The position numbers and the translations under genes are program-made. From JBHJGU01 sp050331475 (GTDB lineage: Bacteria; Pseudomonadota; Alphaproteobacteria; Caulobacterales; Maricaulaceae), in contig JBHJGU010000137.1 of NCBI GenBank assembly GCA_050331475.1, forward strand, positions 1 to 14,174: a stretch of DNA of 14,174 nt, read 5' to 3'. The notes below the pieces were generated by a model. It was not told the DNA's origin, did not search any database, and saw only the letters and a list, made by a program, of their open reading frames with translations. This document shows, one piece after another, positions 1 to 5,860 of this stretch (within the stretch, counting starts at the first letter, position 1; each line of letters starts with the position of its first letter).

Positions 1-40
1 GGTGTAAATCTTTGTCTTCTACAATCCGCGCTGGCGCCAC

Positions 41-307
41 TCAGCCGTGGGTTGTAAACGCCCGGTCGCCTTCCAACGTAAAGTGGCCTAAACTACCATC
101 TGGGGCGTAACAAAAACGCGACAGGTCCAGTGCCGACCGCAGCGAAAACCGATCGATAAAACTCTCCCGCGCCGCGATGACGTGAAAGGTCGACGGCACA
201 TCGATCCGTTCGACGACGTCGGCGAGGGACACAGACGACGCGGAAATGGTCGATACCGCGAGAACGAAGGCCCGGAATCCGGTACGGATGGCTTGGCGAA
301 CGGTCAT
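41..307 (-). CDS. Possible small exported protein, unrecognised
   Basis: An 88-residue reading frame from ATG at 307. I recognise no family. What can be seen is a plausible Sec signal peptide: a basic start (MTVRQAIRTGFR), a hydrophobic stretch (AFVLAVSTISASSVS) and a likely cleavage after SLA, leaving about 59 mature residues with one Cys. Third codon positions are mostly G or C, as in the neighbouring genes, which favours real coding. The start is uncertain. Another ATG at 334 has AAAGGA only 2 nt upstream, which is too close, while the 307 start has only a G-rich stretch upstream. It lies downstream of grpE on the same strand, and I see no convincing terminator or promoter in the 245 bp between them (308-552). 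It could also be a decayed gene or a chance frame. Confidence 0.4.
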   Translation of the reverse strand: MTVRQAIRTGFRAFVLAVSTISASSVSLADVVERIDVPSTFHVIAARESFIDRFSLRSALDLSRFCYAPDGSLGHFTLEGDRAFTTHG

Positions 308-552
308 GCGAGCACCCCGCCGGGCGTCATCCATGCTCCTTTCGCGATCATGGCGACGTGCTTGCGATGGTCGTCTCACAGGTCTCTCAGCCGACATGTC
401 CCAGATGACCCTGAATTTCCACTTTGATGGAAACTTAACAGGCTCCAGCATGGAAGCATAAACGGCATCCAGGATCGAGCCCGAGGCGGTCGGCGTCGTT
501 CACGTCCGCGTAGCCGCCGAGCCGCCCGAAGGTCGACCGCCGAAAAACCCGG

Positions 553-1185
553 TTAGGCTTTGGTGTCCACCCGACCGCCCGGTTCGGAGGCGTCAGCGGA
601 CGCCGCGTCGACGGGCGCCGCCGCGCCCGGTCCTGTGGAGACCGCGACCATGGCGGCGCGCAAGACCCGGTCACCGATGCGATATCCGCTCTGCATGACC
701 TCGGCGACGCGGCCCGCCTCCACGCTCGACGGGATTTGCGCCACCGCTTGATGAAGATTGGGATCGAAGGTTTCGCCGTGCGGGATAACCGGTTTGACGC
801 CGTGGCGTTCGAACACGCTCAGAAGCGCTTTCTGGGTCATTTCCACGCCTTCGAGCAATTGCTTGCCGCTCGCGCCCATGCCGTCGCGCATATCCGGGCT
901 CAACGCGTCGAGGGCGCGGGAGAGGTTGTCCGCCACCGACAGCAAATCGCGGGCAAAGCTCGTCACCGCGTATTGCTTGGCGTCTTGGACGTCTTTTTCA
1001 GCTCGCCGACGAATGTTCTGACCGTCCGCGACCGCGCGCAACATTTGATCGCGCACATCTTCAAGCTCGGCCTGCAGGGCGGCGAGCGCTTCGCTCTCCG
1101 CGGCGTCGACCTCGGGGTCGTCTGTGGGGGTTTCGGAATCCAGTTCGGGGTCTTCAGCTTCGCATGTCGGCGTTTGCTCGCTCAT
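553..1185 (-). CDS. grpE: Nucleotide exchange factor GrpE
   Basis: GrpE releases ADP from DnaK (Hsp70) in the cytoplasm and so drives the chaperone cycle. The 210-residue protein shows the usual plan: an acidic, disordered N-terminus (about 1-30), a long helical dimerisation region (about 30-90, with QNIRRRAEKDV and FARDLLSVADNLSRAL), and the C-terminal beta domain with the signature GETFDPNLHQAV and then MQSGYRIGDRVL. The usual RVLRPA is RVLRAA here, a small departure. A low-complexity Ala/Asp/Gly-rich tail follows. The gene starts 17 bp after the hrcA stop; an AAAGGA ribosome-binding sequence lies about 12 nt upstream of the ATG and overlaps that stop codon, so hrcA-grpE is an operon. No clear terminator is visible after the stop. 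Confidence 0.97.
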   Translation of the reverse strand: MSEQTPTCEAEDPELDSETPTDDPEVDAAESEALAALQAELEDVRDQMLRAVADGQNIRRRAEKDVQDAKQYAVTSFARDLLSVADNLSRALDALSPDMRDGMGASGKQLLEGVEMTQKALLSVFERHGVKPVIPHGETFDPNLHQAVAQIPSSVEAGRVAEVMQSGYRIGDRVLRAAMVAVSTGPGAAAPVDAASADASEPGGRVDTKA

Positions 1186-1202
1186 AGGGGCGTATTCGTC
1201 CT

Positions 1203-2285
1203 TTAACGCGGGGTTGGCTCCAACAGTCGACCGATCGCCTGAGCGGTATAGTCGACCATGGGAATGACGCGGGCGTAATTCAATCGGGTCGGACCGATCA
1301 CGCCGATCGCCCCGACAATCCGATTGGTTTGGTTTCGATAGGGCGCAACAATAACGCTCGAACCGGACAGGCTAAACAGCGGATTCTCCGATCCGATGAA
1401 GATTCTGACCCCATCGCCGGCGCTTGCGCCTTCTAACAGCGCGATGAGCTCTTCTTTGCGCTCCAAATCTTCGAACAATAACCGGACACGCGCCAGGTCG
1501 TCTTCAATCTCCACGGATTCCAACAGGCGCGCCTGACCCCGCACGATCAAGGCGCGCCGGTCCGATCCGTCCTGGCTCCAGCTCGCCAATCCTTCGGCGA
1601 CCAAGCGTCTGGCGGCCGCATCCAGGGCTGCGCGTTCGGCTTCAATTTCGGCGAGGATTTCCGCGCGCGCATCCGCAAGCGTCCGACCCTTCAGCCGGTT
1701 GGACAGGTAGTTGCCCGCTTCGGCCAACGCCGATGGGGTCACCCCCGGCGCCGGTTTCATGAGGCGGTTCTCCACCGTGCCGTCTTCGAAGACGAGGATC
1801 ACCAAGGTCTGATCCGGCCCCAAGGCGACGAACTCCACGTGCTTGAGCGCCCCGTCGCGCGACGGGGTGACGACCAGCCCGGCGCCACCGGCGAGCCCGG
1901 AGAGCATTTCGGAGGCTTCCGTGAGCAGCGCATCGAGCTCGCGGCCCGTGCCCGCCAGCCGCGCCTCAATGGTGCGGCGCTCGTCGCGCGCCAATTGGCC
2001 CAACTCCAAAAGCCCGTCGACGAACAGGCGCAGCCCGGTCTGGGTCGGCAACCGTCCCGCGCTGACATGCGGCGCGGTCAGCAAGCCCAATTGTGTCAGG
2101 TCCGCCATGGTGTTGCGGATCGATGCGGGCGACAGTCCCAAACCGTCCTGACGCGACAGGGTGCGCGATCCCACCGGATCTCCGGTGGCCAGATAGGTTT
2201 CGACGATTTGGCGAAACACGGTTCGGGACCGTTGATCCAAATCCCTCAACGCCGATAAGCCCGGCGACGCTTCAGCGTCCGTCAT
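1203..2285 (-). CDS. hrcA: Heat-inducible transcription repressor HrcA
   Basis: HrcA represses chaperone genes by binding CIRCE inverted repeats and is kept active by GroEL. The 360-residue length is normal. The N-terminal winged helix (about residues 10-95) is canonical: DQRSRTVFRQIVETYLATGD, then GLSPASIRNTMADLTQLGLL and the wing PHVSAGRLPTQTGLRLFVD. The middle is the GAF-like dimerisation region, and the C-terminus has VIVAPYRNQ and the conserved GAIGVIGPTRLNYARVIPMV. The ATG at 2285 has a purine-rich AAGGGTGGG upstream. It is cotranscribed with grpE. I looked for a CIRCE element (TTAGCACTC-N9-GAGTGCTAA) upstream and in the rest of the window and saw none, so autoregulation is not evident here; in alphaproteobacteria the element usually sits at groESL. 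Confidence 0.97.
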   Translation of the reverse strand: MTDAEASPGLSALRDLDQRSRTVFRQIVETYLATGDPVGSRTLSRQDGLGLSPASIRNTMADLTQLGLLTAPHVSAGRLPTQTGLRLFVDGLLELGQLARDERRTIEARLAGTGRELDALLTEASEMLSGLAGGAGLVVTPSRDGALKHVEFVALGPDQTLVILVFEDGTVENRLMKPAPGVTPSALAEAGNYLSNRLKGRTLADARAEILAEIEAERAALDAAARRLVAEGLASWSQDGSDRRALIVRGQARLLESVEIEDDLARVRLLFEDLERKEELIALLEGASAGDGVRIFIGSENPLFSLSGSSVIVAPYRNQTNRIVGAIGVIGPTRLNYARVIPMVDYTAQAIGRLLEPTPR

Positions 2286-2407
2286 CGAACAAACCCACCC
2301 TTGTCGCGGCGCAGCGCGACCCTGCGACGCTCCTTACCTAGGACGTCGGACCAAGCCGCGCAATAATTGGCGTTTAGCCCTCCGAACCGGAAAGGACCCC
2401 GCCCGCC
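2286..2407. promoter_or_regulatory. Divergent hrcA / rph promoter region
   Basis: 122 bp between the divergent starts of hrcA and rph, so promoters for both must lie here or extend into the genes. The only AT-rich island is at 2361-2370 (CAATAATTGG), which gives a -10-like AATAAT for rph, but no matching -35 is visible. On the minus strand a weak TTGCGC / TAGGTA pair with 17-bp spacing points at hrcA. The rph ribosome-binding sequence AAAGGA is at 2391-2396, 11 nt before the ATG. No CIRCE element and no clear RpoH-type box were found. The existence of promoters is inferred from gene layout; the individual boxes are weak. Confidence 0.3.
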
Positions 2408-3124
2408 ATGCGCCATGAAAACCGAGCCTTCGACGCCCTTCGCGCCATCGCCCTGGAGCCCGGCGCCGCGCGCTACGCTGAGGGCTCGTGCTTGGCGAAG
2501 TTCGGCGACACCCATGTGCTGTGTGCGGCCAGCCTGGAGGAGAGCGTGCCGCCCTGGTTGCGGGGTCGAGGCCAGGGTTGGGTCACCGCCGAATACGGCA
2601 TGCTGCCGCGCGCCACCCACACCCGCGGCCAGCGCGAAGCCGCGCGGGGCAAGCAATCGGGCCGGACCCAAGAGATTCAACGGCTGATCGGACGATCTTT
2701 GCGCGCCTGCATCGATTTGAAAAAATTGGGGGAACGGCAAATCACCATCGATTGCGACGTCCTTCAGGCCGATGGCGGCACTCGGACCGCTTCTGTCACC
2801 GGCGGCTGGGTGGCGCTGGCGCGGGCGTGCAAATGGCTGGTCGAAGAGGGCGTGCTGCGTGAAAGCCCCCTTCACGATCAAGCCGCGGCGGTGTCCTGCG
2901 GGGTGGTCGGGGGTCACCCGCTTTTAGACCTCGACTATGAGGAGGACTCCAAAGCGGACGCGGACGCGAATTTCGTGCTGGCCGGCTCAGGGGGATTGAT
3001 CGAAGTCCAAGCCACCGCGGAGGATCGCGCCATGAGCCCGGAACATTTCACCGAATTGATGCGGCTCGCCAAGCTGGGCTGTGACGCCTTGTTCGAAGAG
3101 CAGAAGGCCGCCTTGACGGGTTGA
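2408..3124 (+). CDS. rph: Ribonuclease PH
   Basis: RNase PH is the phosphorolytic 3'-5' exoribonuclease that trims tRNA 3' ends, using phosphate and releasing nucleoside diphosphates. The 238-residue length is typical. Conserved blocks are plain: AEGSCLAKFGDTHVLCAAS, VPPWLRGRGQGWVTAEYGML, RGKQSGRTQEIQRLIGRSLR with Arg86, the phosphate-binding GGTRTA (123-128), and DLDYEEDSKADADANFV with the conserved Asp pair near 180 and 186. The N-terminus (MRHENRAFDALR) is slightly unlike the common MRPSGRA form but aligns with it. The start is supported by AAAGGA 11 nt upstream. In many alphaproteobacteria rph is followed closely by rdgB; here a two-gene minus-strand unit lies between, and the rph stop is only 4 bp from the convergent stop of the Xre gene. 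Confidence 0.97.
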   Translation: MRHENRAFDALRAIALEPGAARYAEGSCLAKFGDTHVLCAASLEESVPPWLRGRGQGWVTAEYGMLPRATHTRGQREAARGKQSGRTQEIQRLIGRSLRACIDLKKLGERQITIDCDVLQADGGTRTASVTGGWVALARACKWLVEEGVLRESPLHDQAAAVSCGVVGGHPLLDLDYEEDSKADADANFVLAGSGGLIEVQATAEDRAMSPEHFTELMRLAKLGCDALFEEQKAALTG

Positions 3125-3128
3125 TCGG

Positions 3129-3383
3129 TTATTCTGCGGCTTTGCGCGGGGGCGCGGGCGTCGCGGCGTCGCCCTCCTGCCCGGCTTCGAACTTTAGAAT
3201 GTCGCCAGGTTGGCAGTCGAGCTCTCGGCAGAGCGCCTCAAGCGTTGAAAACCGCACCGCCTTGGCTTTGCCGGTCTTTAAAATCGACAAGTTCGCGAGG
3301 GTGACGCCGACGCGATCGCACAATTCGGTCAGGGACATGCGCCGATCCAGAAGGACCCGATCAAGCGTTACGCGTATCGGCAA
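3129..3383 (-). CDS. Small Xre/Cro-type HTH regulator (YozG-like)
   Basis: An 84-residue DNA-binding protein of the short Cro/C1-type helix-turn-helix class that commonly travels with DUF2975 proteins (Bacillus YozG/YoaS is the familiar pair). The signature is nearly complete: MPIRVTLDRVLLDRRMSLTE, VGVTLANLSILKTGKAKAVR, FSTLEALCRELDCQPGDILKF, followed by a disordered Ala/Pro tail. The open frame extends to an ATG at 3482, but the family always begins at the PI.V.LD stretch, and a TTG codon at 3383 sits exactly there with AAGGGAG six bases upstream. I therefore take TTG as the start. It lies 11 bp downstream of the DUF2975 stop, so the two are translationally close. The likely role is repressor or activator of its own operon. 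Target sites are not known from sequence, but the palindrome at 3971-4000 is the obvious candidate. Confidence 0.9.
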   Translation of the reverse strand: MPIRVTLDRVLLDRRMSLTELCDRVGVTLANLSILKTGKAKAVRFSTLEALCRELDCQPGDILKFEAGQEGDAATPAPPRKAAE

Positions 3384-3389
3384 AATCGA

Positions 3390-3396
3390 CTCCCTT
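3390..3396 (-). promoter_or_regulatory. Ribosome-binding site deciding the TTG start
   Basis: AAGGGAG on the minus strand, six bases before TTG at 3383 and overlapping the TAA stop of the DUF2975 gene (3395-3397). It is among the best Shine-Dalgarno matches in the window and identifies TTG as the start of the Xre gene. The overlap with the upstream stop suggests translational coupling, so the membrane protein and regulator would be made together. Confidence 0.75.
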
Positions 3397-3937
3397 AAAT
3401 CGTTACCTGTTGTTCGGCACGCATCCGAGCGCCTTCGCGGAACACCTCCGCCAACACGAACAAAGCGAGGATGGAAAACCAAAACGCGATGCTAAAATCA
3501 AACGTCGGGTCCGCGGGCGCCGCCGAGGGCGGGCCGTAGGTCCGCGCAATCCAAACCGTCAGCGGACCAAAAGCGAGCCTGAGCGCTTCTGCGGCGGCAA
3601 GGGTGACGGCAATGACTTGCAAATGACCAGCGTTTTCGGGAACGAACGGATCCCCTTGGGCGAGCGTCGCGAAGATCCGGCGCAAGCGCAACACGACGAT
3701 GGACACCACAATCAAGGACACCCCCGAGGCGAGAAAACCGAACGCCACAGAGGGCCAATCCGCCCATTCGGCGGTGACGACGGGTCCGAACGGCGACGCC
3801 TCGCCTAAGGTTAAATCGGCGATCCAAACCGCAATTGCGAGCGCCAATAAAACCAGTAAAACGAGGATAACGCCTTGCAATACATCCAAGGCGGTCTTCA
3901 TTACGGAAGCGACCGATCGTCGGCCCAATGTGCGCAT
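3395..3937 (-). CDS. DUF2975 family four-helix membrane protein
   Basis: An inner-membrane protein of about 180 residues with four predicted membrane helices. From the ATG at 3937 these fall roughly at 19-40 (VLQGVILVLLVLLALAIAVW), 64-84, 106-131 and 148-165. The family marks are visible: LAQGDPFVPENAGHLQVIA between helices 2 and 3, and the C-terminal FVLAEVFREGARMRAEQQVTI, which matches the usual ending of DUF2975 members. The function of the family is not established. Its constant partner is a small HTH protein, as here, so a membrane sensor or sequestering partner for that regulator is a reasonable inference. The start is uncertain: GTG at 3958, ATG at 3937 and ATG at 3901 are all in frame and none has a strong ribosome-binding sequence. 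3937 leaves room for a leader after the palindrome. Confidence 0.85.
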   Translation of the reverse strand: MRTLGRRSVASVMKTALDVLQGVILVLLVLLALAIAVWIADLTLGEASPFGPVVTAEWADWPSVAFGFLASGVSLIVVSIVVLRLRRIFATLAQGDPFVPENAGHLQVIAVTLAAAEALRLAFGPLTVWIARTYGPPSAAPADPTFDFSIAFWFSILALFVLAEVFREGARMRAEQQVTI

Positions 3938-3970
3938 AGGAAAAGACTTTCGCACCACAATGACATTTTG

Positions 3971-4000
3971 CGATAGTCGATATGCGCATATCGACTATCG
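3971..4000. promoter_or_regulatory. Perfect 30-bp palindrome, candidate operator
   Basis: The left arm CGATAGTCGATATGC is followed directly by its exact reverse complement, with no spacer. Each arm carries two CGATA boxes (TATCG on the other side), so the site holds four pentamers symmetric about a TGCGCA core. It sits in the divergent gap between the DUF2975-Xre operon and rdgB, 56 bp before the rdgB ATG. A minus-strand TTGATC/TATCGA pair with 17-bp spacing would place the operon promoter across it. A dimer or tetramer of the Xre protein is the natural candidate ligand; that is inference. There is no U-tract, so it is not an intrinsic terminator. Confidence 0.7.
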
Positions 4001-4056
4001 ATCAAGCAAAGATAACGTCGCCGACGCTGTTTGCAAGATCGTGAGAGAAGAGCCCA

Positions 4057-4662
4057 ATGACCGCAGTCTCCCGGGAATGGATCCTCGCCAGTCATAACCC
4101 TGGTAAGCTGAAGGAACTCGCCGCCCTGGTGGCGCCCTTTGGCGTCCGTGTGTCCAGCGTCGCTGATTTCGGTCAGCCCGCGCCGGAGGAAACGGCAACG
4201 ACGTTTATCGGCAATGCGTTGATCAAAGCGCGCGCCGCAGCGGCGATCAGCGGCAAAACCGCTCTGTCCGATGATTCAGGACTAGCCGTGGCCGCGCTCG
4301 ACGGCGCGCCGGGGGTGTATTCCGCGGATTGGGCGGGCGAGCCGCGGGATTTTGGCCGCGCCATGGAGAAGGTTCACGACGCGCTTTTGGCGCGCGAGGC
4401 GACCGATTGGCGAGCGAAATTCGTCTGTGTTTTGGCCTTGGCCGCGCCCGACGGGGCCGAGCAGGTGTTTGAGGGCGAAGTCCATGGGCGTCTCGTTTGG
4501 CCGCCGCGGGGAGACCAAGGCTTTGGCTATGACCCGATGTTCGTCGCGGACGGGGAGACTGAAACGTTCGGTGAAATGGCGCCGGCGCGCAAACACGCCA
4601 TGAGCCACCGCGCGGACGCCTTCGCCAAGCTGATCGACACGGTTTTTCGCGCAGGCGGCTGA
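4057..4662 (+). CDS. rdgB: Non-canonical purine NTP pyrophosphatase RdgB/HAM1
   Basis: Hydrolyses dITP, ITP and XTP to the monophosphate and pyrophosphate, keeping deaminated purines out of DNA and RNA. The 201-residue length is normal for the family. Visible motifs are the nucleotide-binding SHNPGKLKEL (12-21), ALSDDSGLAV with the catalytic Asp region (69-78), GAPGVYSADWAG (83-94), GFGYDPMF (155-162) and the C-terminal MSHRADAF. The usual TF.ENA block reads TFIGNA (49-54), so the second acidic residue is a Gly; TFEGNA variants occur in the family, so I do not infer loss of activity. GAGAGAAGAG lies just upstream of the ATG as ribosome-binding sequence. It is followed by hemW with one base between stop and start, so the two are cotranscribed. 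Confidence 0.97.
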   Translation: MTAVSREWILASHNPGKLKELAALVAPFGVRVSSVADFGQPAPEETATTFIGNALIKARAAAAISGKTALSDDSGLAVAALDGAPGVYSADWAGEPRDFGRAMEKVHDALLAREATDWRAKFVCVLALAAPDGAEQVFEGEVHGRLVWPPRGDQGFGYDPMFVADGETETFGEMAPARKHAMSHRADAFAKLIDTVFRAGG

Positions 4663-4663
4663 G

Positions 4664-5797
4664 GTGATCGGGCTTTACGTCCATTGGCCCTATTGCACGG
4701 CGATCTGCCCCTATTGTGACTTCAACGTCTATCTTGCGCGCGGCGCGGACACTGAAACGCTGGCCCAGGCCATTTGCGCAGACATGGCCGACCAAACGGT
4801 GCGGTTTCCTGCGCCCGGGCCGCTGAGCAGCGTGTTTTTCGGCGGCGGCACGCCCTCGCTTATGCCGCCCTCCGCGGTCGCGGCGATCCTCAACGCGGCG
4901 GACCGATTATGGGGCCTCGCGCCGGACGCGGAGGTCAGCCTTGAGGCCAATCCCGAGGACCGGTCGGGATTCGGACCGCTCGTCCAGGCCGGGATCAATC
5001 GGCTCTCGCTAGGTCTGCAGGCGCTCAACGACGCCGACCTCAAGGCCTTGGGTCGGTTCCATTCCACCCAAGACGGGCTAGAGGCCGTCGATGCAGCGCA
5101 GAAGGCGTGTGACCGGGTGTCGATCGATCTGATCTACGCGCGCGAGGGCCAATCGCTGGACGCTTGGCGCGCCGAGCTGATGCGCGCTTTGGGCCTCGGC
5201 GTCGAACATCTCGCACTCTACCAATTGACGATTGAGCCCGACACCGCGTTCGCAAAACGCGTTGAGCGCGGCGCGCTTATCCCGCCAGAGACCGACGCAG
5301 CCGCCGCGCTTTACGAAGCCACCGAGGCGCAATGCGCCCAGGCGGGCTATGCGGCTTACGAAATCTCGAACTACGCCCGCGCGCCCGCGGCCCGGGCTCG
5401 ACATAATGAGACCTATTGGCGCTATGGGATTTGGTATGGGGTGGGCCCCGGCGCCCACGGCCGGGTGCGCACGGCGGAGGGGGACGTCGTTGCAACCCAA
5501 GCCGAGCGTCGCCCCGCTCGGTATATCGCGGGCGCGCGCGAGGGCTCGGCTTTAGCGGAAAGCCGAATTTTGTCCCTGCGAGAAGCGGCGGAGGAAGGCC
5601 TCATGATGGGGCTGCGCCACGTAGACGGTGTCCGGCTGGGTCCGCTAATCGACGCTTTGGGCGAAGGTTGGAACGCGGGCGCCTGCGAGGCCTTAACTCA
5701 GGACGGCTGGTTGGTCCGCAACGGTGATCGGCTGGCGGTGAGCAAGCGCGGTCGGCTGGTGCTCGATTATTTGTGCGGACGCCTGATCGGCGGTTGA
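4664..5797 (+). CDS. hemW: Radical SAM heme chaperone HemW
   Basis: HemW binds heme and a 4Fe-4S cluster and hands heme to respiratory proteins. It was long annotated as an oxygen-independent coproporphyrinogen III oxidase (HemN-like). The 377-residue protein begins LYVHWPYCTAICPYCDFN, giving the radical-SAM cysteines C11, C15 and C18 (CX3CX2C), followed by FFGGGTPS (58-65), the SAM-binding region EANPED, GINRLSLGLQ, SIDLIYAREGQ, LYQLTIEPDTAF and YEISNYARAPAARARHN with GVGPGAHGR. A C-terminal wing-like domain (REAAEEGLMMGLR onward) completes the fold. The start is GTG at 4664, one base after the rdgB stop; translation probably depends on coupling. It converges on the giant RTX gene, 63 bp between stops. 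Confidence 0.95.
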   Translation: MIGLYVHWPYCTAICPYCDFNVYLARGADTETLAQAICADMADQTVRFPAPGPLSSVFFGGGTPSLMPPSAVAAILNAADRLWGLAPDAEVSLEANPEDRSGFGPLVQAGINRLSLGLQALNDADLKALGRFHSTQDGLEAVDAAQKACDRVSIDLIYAREGQSLDAWRAELMRALGLGVEHLALYQLTIEPDTAFAKRVERGALIPPETDAAAALYEATEAQCAQAGYAAYEISNYARAPAARARHNETYWRYGIWYGVGPGAHGRVRTAEGDVVATQAERRPARYIAGAREGSALAESRILSLREAAEEGLMMGLRHVDGVRLGPLIDALGEGWNAGACEALTQDGWLVRNGDRLAVSKRGRLVLDYLCGRLIGG

Positions 5798-5809
5798 CTG
5801 CGCCCCGTC

Positions 5810-5838
5810 AAAAAAAAGAGCGGGCCGAAGCCCGCTCT
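5810..5838 (-). terminator. Intrinsic terminator of the RTX gene
   Basis: On the minus strand, a 9-bp perfect stem (AGAGCGGGC with its complement) closes on a UUCG tetraloop and is followed by a run of T (the A-run 5810-5817 on the plus strand). It begins about 22 bp beyond the RTX stop codon. The exceptionally stable loop and long T-run make this a strong Rho-independent terminator. Read from the hemW side the hairpin has no U-tract after it, so it serves hemW weakly at best. Confidence 0.93.
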
Positions 5839-5860
5839 CCAAAGTCGTCAGGGTGATCGC

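Noticed and set aside
182..461. Short plus-strand open frames opposite the small exported-protein frame
   Set aside because: Arg-rich, no domain, no convincing ribosome-binding site; shadow frames of a GC-rich stretch.
485..541. GGCGGTCG / CGACCGCC inverted repeat downstream of grpE
   Set aside because: Arms are 41 bases apart with no T-run on the minus strand; expected by chance in GC-rich DNA.
2286..2407. CIRCE element expected near hrcA
   Set aside because: No TTAGCACTC / GAGTGCTAA arms are present here or elsewhere in the window.
3384..3482. Upstream extension of the Xre gene to the ATG at 3482
   Set aside because: It would overlap the DUF2975 gene by almost 90 bp, and the extra 33 residues are not part of the family. 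TTG at 3383 has an excellent ribosome-binding site at the family's usual start.
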